Position numbers and translations under genes: made by a program
Part shown: positions 6,829-10,762 of the stretch, piece after piece
Layout of the letters: every line of letters begins with the position of its first letter
How positions within the stretch are numbered: position 1 is the stretch's first letter
The notes under the pieces: generated by a model
The model's input: the letters and a program-made list of their open reading frames with translations, nothing else
What the model was told of the DNA's origin: nothing
The model's database searches: none
Origin: JALSRD01 sp964476595
GTDB lineage: Bacteria > Desulfobacterota > Desulfobacteria > Desulfobacterales > JALSRD01
Direction: 5' to 3'
NCBI GenBank assembly: GCA_964476595.1
Contig: CAYZCL010000129.1
Coordinates: 1 to 10,762 of the forward strand
DNA length: 10,762 nt

Positions 6829-7973
6829 GAAAATGGTCTTCTGTTGTGTCGCCACGCCCACAGAACCGTTCCCGCCGTGGCCCCCAGGGTGTTGACCAGC
6901 AGATCGGTCAACGAGGAATCCCTGGTGGGCAAGTAGACCTGCGCCCACTCGATGCAGAAGCTCAACAGCGCACCGCATGCCACGGACAGGGCGATCACCG
7001 CTTTCACAGAGACCGCTTCCCCTTGCCAGGATGCCAGCAGCAGGCTGAATGACAGGCCGATGGGCACAAAGCCTAGAAAGTTCACCAGGAGATCCTTGAC
7101 CGGGTGATGAAAGGGATTGGACACCTTGAGCAGTTTCTTCGTGAACGGCAGCTTTTCATCGATCGAAAAACTTGCCCCCCCGGCAACCGCGCTTTTGCAC
7201 AAACCGCCCCGCCCCTCGTCGAACCGGTACAATGCGAGCGTGCTCTCGGGGAGGCCCTGCCTCTCCCCCCCGCTTCCCTCCGACCACCGCCGGAAACTCT
7301 CCCTGACCTGTCGCGGCGAAAAAACGCTTCCGTAAAAGGCCAGCCCGAAAACCCGTCCGGACCAGGCCCCCGTGGCAGCGAGGTTGTTGCCCATCGAGGC
7401 GCACAGTGACGAAAGCGCCCCAATCGAATTGAACAGGCGCACCCCAGGGAACCCTTTCACACTCTTTCCGTCGAGGTAAAAAGTGACCCCCTGTCGCCCC
7501 GAACAAATGGTGATAAACCGCGTCACGTCACTGCGCAGTGCATCGTCGACGCCTATTTCCCGGAAAACGACCTCTCCCGTGTTTCTCCTCATGCGGCCCC
7601 TCACCAGCAGATGCGATCGCCACTGTCCGATAAAAAACCGCTCCTTGCCTGATGCATCGTAAAAACTCAGAATGCGGGAGCGGCATCCCCTGGGTTCGGC
7701 GGCGGCCCTGATCCACAGCTCGATCGTAACCGCCGCCCCCCGCAGATCGGCCTTTGGTTCCCTGATCAGCGGCCCGCCGCTCCTGATGACGCCGCCCCCC
7801 CTGCAGTCCCTGCGCTCACGCCGGCCCTCGAATTCAAGCCCCCGCGCGCCTTTTACCCACTGCACCCGATTGCCGGACCTGAAATCCATCGGCCAGAGGC
7901 CGACCGCCAGCGCGATCAGTACGGACCCGACACAAATCGACACCAGCATCGGAAACGAAAGCCGCTTCTGCAC
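6810..7973 (-). CDS. LamG-VanZ fusion membrane protein next to exosortase
   Basis: A 387-residue protein with one N-terminal membrane anchor (about 8-27), a predicted outside domain and a C-terminal VanZ-like membrane domain. Residues 43-230 resemble a concanavalin-A/LamG fold: GLEFEG, VTIELWIRA (82-90), GVTFYLDGKSVKG (162-174), then VFSPRQVRESFRRW (217-230). A YRFDEGRGG motif (249-257) precedes the VanZ part. The VanZ domain (about 290-372) has LLVNFLGFVPIG (295-306) and the signature E342, Q345, P349, R351, S353, S354, D357, N361, G364, G368. Proteins of the VanZ family recur in exosortase EPS loci, but their biochemical role there is not settled; the LamG part suggests glycan binding (inference). 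Start is GTG (7971-7973), two nt after the exosortase stop, with only a weak ribosome site, so translation is probably coupled to it. ATG eight codons later is an alternative start. Confidence 0.85.
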   Translation of the reverse strand: MQKRLSFPMLVSICVGSVLIALAVGLWPMDFRSGNRVQWVKGARGLEFEGRRERRDCRGGGVIRSGGPLIREPKADLRGAAVTIELWIRAAAEPRGCRSRILSFYDASGKERFFIGQWRSHLLVRGRMRRNTGEVVFREIGVDDALRSDVTRFITICSGRQGVTFYLDGKSVKGFPGVRLFNSIGALSSLCASMGNNLAATGAWSGRVFGLAFYGSVFSPRQVRESFRRWSEGSGGERQGLPESTLALYRFDEGRGGLCKSAVAGGASFSIDEKLPFTKKLLKVSNPFHHPVKDLLVNFLGFVPIGLSFSLLLASWQGEAVSVKAVIALSVACGALLSFCIEWAQVYLPTRDSSLTDLLVNTLGATAGTVLWAWRHNRRPFSWMHRC

Positions 7974-7975
7974 CG

Positions 7976-8893
7976 CTACGTCCCGTTCGCCGGTGTTTCG
8001 TTTTCCCCCTTTTTAACGGACGCCGACTTTTTCTCAGACACCCTGAGCCAGAGCAGCAGCGGCAGGAAAAAGAGCACCATGCCGAGAACGAAAAACGGCA
8101 GGCCGCCACTGCGGTGCAGCCAGTGGTTGGTAATAAACGCCTTGTCCACGTATGAGGCCAGAAGAGAAATGGTGACGATCCGAAAAGCGTTCTTGATCAC
8201 GGCGATGGGAAAACTGCTGATCACGAGCACGATGCGCCGCCAACCGGTTTCCAGGAACATGTACCCCGCCAGGACCGCCGTGATAAACAGCGCGATGCTG
8301 GATCGGATGCCGCTGCACTCCCGTGCGACGTGCACGGTAATCCCCGAAAGCTCGAAAGTGTATCCCTCCCGAAAAATCGGAATGCCGATCAGCTTGAAGA
8401 TAGCATAGGAAACTTCGGCCGAGGCCTTCTGTAGTGCGGCGACATAGGGATCCAGTATAAACATCGGGATCGGGACCATGAACAACAGAAACAACAGCGG
8501 GAAAACGGCCTTCCGGAATGCATCCAGCCCGTAAAACATGACAAAACCGCCGATGAACCAGACAACGGTGGCAAACATGACTACGGACAGGTAATCGTTG
8601 TCGTTAAGTGCCGTACGGTATTTCAGTCCAATGAGATAGATCAGGGCTCCGCCAGCAACGACGGCAAGGCCGATGCCGAAGCAGGTTCCTGAATCCCTGA
8701 AGATTTCCCTGCGCCTGATCCAAAACAGATATGCGCTGATAACGGGAATTAACAAAAAGTGGGAATACAATTCGCCTGCATGTCCCCTCAGCATCGACAA
8801 GCTGGCCAGCGTCTCAATGTGGTCCCAGAAAAAGAACAGGCCGATGCCCACAAAACCAAAAAACATCAAATTTTTCTTCATTTCGCCCAGCAT
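7976..8893 (-). CDS. Exosortase / archaeosortase family transpeptidase
   Basis: A 305-residue polytopic inner-membrane cysteine transpeptidase-like protein. Exosortases recognise the C-terminal PEP-CTERM-type tripartite tail of exported proteins, cut it, and are thought to pass the protein on to the EPS or envelope. Family marks are YSHFLLIPVISAYLFW (43-58), FPLLFLLFMVPIP (131-143), the catalytic cysteine in ECSGIRSS (C193), the catalytic arginine in KNAFRIVTISLLA (R238) and the catalytic histidine in HRSGGLPFF (H260). About eight hydrophobic segments are visible. The C-terminus is short and lysine-rich (about 284-305), with no fused EpsI domain and no adjacent EpsI gene. The ATG at 8891-8893 has no good ribosome site; ATG four codons later is possible. 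It lies between the flippase (22-nt gap) and the VanZ gene (2-nt gap). I cannot assign it to a numbered exosortase type. Confidence 0.95.
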   Translation of the reverse strand: MLGEMKKNLMFFGFVGIGLFFFWDHIETLASLSMLRGHAGELYSHFLLIPVISAYLFWIRRREIFRDSGTCFGIGLAVVAGGALIYLIGLKYRTALNDNDYLSVVMFATVVWFIGGFVMFYGLDAFRKAVFPLLFLLFMVPIPMFILDPYVAALQKASAEVSYAIFKLIGIPIFREGYTFELSGITVHVARECSGIRSSIALFITAVLAGYMFLETGWRRIVLVISSFPIAVIKNAFRIVTISLLASYVDKAFITNHWLHRSGGLPFFVLGMVLFFLPLLLWLRVSEKKSASVKKGENETPANGT

Positions 8894-8915
8894 CCGAGGA
8901 GTTTTCTGCCAATCA

Positions 8916-10373
8916 TCATTTTCTTTTCACAAAAGCAGGCACCTTTACATCCCTCGCTGCCCCTTGGAGCATACCCATTGTGTCTGGAAAAATAAAAATG
9001 GAAACTACGGTCCCAACACTCAAAAGTCCGACGACGGCCGCAACCCTCGGCAGAACCTGAGGCCCCCCCAGCAGGAAGTTTGTGGACGTTCCAACAAAAA
9101 TCCAGCCGACGAGGAAAAGAAACGGCTTGAAATGGAAAGAAATACCGATTCCCTGCATCTTTTTTATTCGCGTGACCGAAACCATGATCGCAGCCACTTC
9201 TCCGATTAGTCCGCACCCGGCAATGATTACCATGCTCCCTATTCCAGATGCTATAGCAAGAAATGCAAAAAGCAAACTTAGCGCTCTGGCGATATTTCCT
9301 AAAAGTGGATTAATTGTGTCTGCCTTAGACATCGAGGCAACTGTCGGAGCCCATCGGAAAAAGCGAAGCGCGACAGCCGAACTGAAAATGGCTACCAAAA
9401 CGCCACACCCTGCATACCTTGGCCCGTAAAACAATCGCACCAAGTCCCCCCCGGCTAATACCATAGGTCCAAGAATCAGCAGGCTCATTATCACTGAAAG
9501 TTCCAAACAACGCTCATAATAGGCTCTGAAAGTTTTCATATCTTTTTGTTGACTTGCCAGCGCAGGCAACATTAATGAGGATCCGACCTGTGAAAATAGG
9601 CTGAACGGCAATGATGAAAGCGTAAAAGCAATCGAATAGACCGCAAGGTCCGCCAGAGAAAAATTTGAACCAACCAACATGTGGTCTCCTTGTTGAGAGG
9701 CAAACATGACAAAACCATTAAGCAGTAGAGGCCATCCGAAGGTCAGCATCCTCTTTACAAGCTTGTTATGCCATGCCCATCTGTAGGGTCGCTTGGCCAA
9801 TAAATGAGATAAAACGAGTACGGTTATTTCTTTTCCCAGCATGATCCACAGAACCGCCCTGAAGTCTCGGAGCCAAATCGCCAGCGGCCAAGCAGCGATG
9901 GTTGCAATTCCCTGGGGCACAACTTCGCAGATTACGCCCGGTCCGTAATTAAATTCTCTTCTTACCCTTGCAATATCCAGATGCATTGCCCCCCGAGCCA
10001 GAGGGACCAATGCAAGCATAGCAAAGGCCCAAGTGACTTCAGGCACTCCAAAGGCTTTGGCCATTGGGTATGCCCCAGCAATCACCAGTAGCGCTGATGC
10101 CCCCCCTATCACCATCTGAGTGGCATGAGCAACCGACTGAAAATGCGGGCTATCTCCCTCCTGATCTTGAATAATCTGCCGGCCAAAAGCCATCTTGCTG
10201 ACCAGTTCGAGCAATGTCATGGCCATTGACAAAGCGGCCGCCAAACCGAAATCTGTTTTGGTTAACAACCGTGCTAGAATTAAATTTTTGCAAAAGGCCA
10301 ATCCGTAGATAGCGACTTGGCCTGTCAATAGCAAACTTGCTCCCATCATAAGTTTTTTTGATTTAATAGACAT
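8916..10373 (-). CDS. Wzx-type oligosaccharide flippase (MOP superfamily)
   Basis: A 485-residue, strongly hydrophobic protein with some 12-14 membrane segments, fitting the length and topology of polysaccharide flippases that move undecaprenyl-diphosphate-linked repeat units to the periplasmic side. Near the N-terminus, LILARLLTKTDFGLAAAL (31-48) matches the conserved first-helix-pair motif of the family. FGWPLLLNGFVMFASQQGDHMLVG in the middle is the typical start of the second half. The frame remains open upstream to a TTG at 10437-10439, but the extra 22 residues are cysteine-rich and not family-like, and the ATG at 10371-10373 gives the expected short cytoplasmic N-terminus; an AGG nine nt upstream is a poor ribosome site. 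Base composition is clearly lower in GC than genes left of 8.9 kb, as often seen for Wzx/Wzy genes. The transported glycan is unknown. Confidence 0.92.
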   Translation of the reverse strand: MSIKSKKLMMGASLLLTGQVAIYGLAFCKNLILARLLTKTDFGLAAALSMAMTLLELVSKMAFGRQIIQDQEGDSPHFQSVAHATQMVIGGASALLVIAGAYPMAKAFGVPEVTWAFAMLALVPLARGAMHLDIARVRREFNYGPGVICEVVPQGIATIAAWPLAIWLRDFRAVLWIMLGKEITVLVLSHLLAKRPYRWAWHNKLVKRMLTFGWPLLLNGFVMFASQQGDHMLVGSNFSLADLAVYSIAFTLSSLPFSLFSQVGSSLMLPALASQQKDMKTFRAYYERCLELSVIMSLLILGPMVLAGGDLVRLFYGPRYAGCGVLVAIFSSAVALRFFRWAPTVASMSKADTINPLLGNIARALSLLFAFLAIASGIGSMVIIAGCGLIGEVAAIMVSVTRIKKMQGIGISFHFKPFLFLVGWIFVGTSTNFLLGGPQVLPRVAAVVGLLSVGTVVSIFIFPDTMGMLQGAARDVKVPAFVKRK

Positions 10374-10465
10374 GCAGAAAGGCCTAATAGATATGCCCTT
10401 ATTTAAAAAGAGGCTTTTGCATACTTGGGAGCATTGCAAAACGTGGTCAGTGCCAACGATTCTTC
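10374..10465. other. Gap between ligase-like gene and flippase
   Basis: Ninety-two AT-rich bases lie between the two membrane protein genes, a wider gap than elsewhere in the upstream half of the operon. The gap contains a 7-bp inverted repeat, TTTTGCA (10415-10421) and TGCAAAA (10435-10441), around 13 nt. On the minus strand this is followed by GCCTCTTTTTAAA. I see no convincing promoter. The flippase could be read from the same transcript, or from a promoter here that I cannot recognise. Confidence 0.4.
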
Positions 10466-10762
10466 CTATGTTTCATTGAGTTCCTTATATTCGTCTGTTC
10501 TTTTATAAATTGAAGCGATTGCAGCCAGTGTTAAATAGAGAAAAACGAATGACTGATCAAAATATGAAACCGATATCATTGTTGCTGCATTTGCAAAAAG
10601 TGACGCGCCTATTGCCCATATCATGAATCTCTCTTCATCCTCTTCTTCAGGAATAGACCTTATACTCCTACCTACATAGGAAAAGGCTATTCCTAAAATA
10701 ACAATAAACATCAACATCAATGGCAAACCACCAATTACCCCAAGCTGCAAGTAGTGATTTGT
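10466..10762 (-). CDS. O-antigen ligase/polymerase-like membrane protein, C-terminal part
   Basis: The frame is open to the window edge; 98 residues of the C-terminus are visible. It starts TNHYLQLGVIGGLPLMLMFI, which fits the NHYL...G..GG...L segment found in O-antigen ligase and Wzy-type polymerase families at the start of the last membrane helices. Then follow a short charged loop (SIPEEEDEERF, about 36-46) and two hydrophobic segments before a polar tail ending in KELNET. By family it would act on the periplasmic side, polymerising or transferring lipid-linked glycan; which of the two cannot be told from this fragment. The TTG at 10748-10750 is an internal codon, not a start. The gene lies 92 nt before the flippase start, with the same low-GC composition. 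Confidence 0.75.
   Translation of the reverse strand, partial: TNHYLQLGVIGGLPLMLMFIVILGIAFSYVGRSIRSIPEEEDEERFMIWAIGASLFANAATMISVSYFDQSFVFLYLTLAAIASIYKRTDEYKELNET

Noticed and set aside
6829..6978. N-terminal extension of the family 2 glycosyltransferase by 50 residues
   Set aside because: The extra part lies inside the VanZ gene in another frame, has no glycosyltransferase similarity, and the family normally begins close to the VSVIIPT motif.
10374..10439. TTG-initiated extension of the flippase by 22 residues
   Set aside because: The added residues are cysteine-rich and not family-like, and a TTG start without a strong ribosome site is less likely than the ATG that gives a normal N-terminus.
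10415..10441. Inverted repeat TTTTGCA/TGCAAAA as a terminator after the ligase-like gene
   Set aside because: The stem is only 7 bp and AT-rich, the loop is 13 nt, and the T run follows after a gap, so it does not look like a working intrinsic terminator.
1..10762. CRISPR arrays, tRNA or rRNA genes, insertion sequences or integrase/attachment sites
   Set aside because: No regular spaced repeats, no tRNA-like cloverleaf sequence, no transposase or recombinase frame and no terminal inverted repeats were seen; nearly all of the window is covered by the ten genes.

Overview
The window is a stretch of bacterial chromosome with ten genes, all on the minus strand, so it reads from high to low coordinates. 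It is the downstream part of an exopolysaccharide (EPS) assembly locus of the exosortase-associated type, followed by a small sulfate-activation unit. The gene set and the GC-rich coding style of the first 4 kb (by eye around 60%) suggest a Gram-negative organism, plausibly a deltaproteobacterium of the Desulfobacterota kind. That placement is inference, because nothing here fixes the taxon.

Layout in transcription order. At the right edge is the C-terminal end of a membrane protein resembling an O-antigen ligase/Wzy polymerase (10466-10762, cut by the window). Next come a Wzx-type flippase (8916-10373), an exosortase with its Cys/Arg/His triad intact (7976-8893), a LamG-VanZ fusion protein (6810-7973), a family 2 glycosyltransferase (5914-6828), a GNAT-like acyltransferase (5178-5924), a DXD glycosyltransferase of the Gly_transf_sug/GT32 type (4305-5111) and the polyprenyl-phosphate sugar-1-phosphate transferase that starts repeat-unit synthesis (2565-4250). 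Spacing is tight; exosortase through GNAT gene abut or overlap by a few bases. A perfect 13-bp hairpin at 2384-2415, followed on the minus strand by a T-rich run, looks like the terminator of this operon.

Beyond it, a bifunctional ATP sulfurylase/APS kinase (576-2291) and a CysQ-type PAP phosphatase (1-549, cut by the window) form a second unit with a 26-nt gap. Together they would make PAPS and remove the PAP left after sulfate transfer. Next to an EPS operon this suggests sulfation of the polysaccharide, although no sulfotransferase lies in the window.

How the genes would work together: the initiating transferase loads the first sugar phosphate on undecaprenyl phosphate, the two glycosyltransferases extend it, the GNAT protein may acylate it, the flippase moves it across the inner membrane, and the ligase/polymerase-like protein joins units. 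The exosortase would process PEP-CTERM-like proteins outside the membrane; no such substrate is in the window.

The most unusual observation is that the ATP sulfurylase domain differs from the usual family sequence at three normally conserved active-site places, while its APS kinase domain looks complete.
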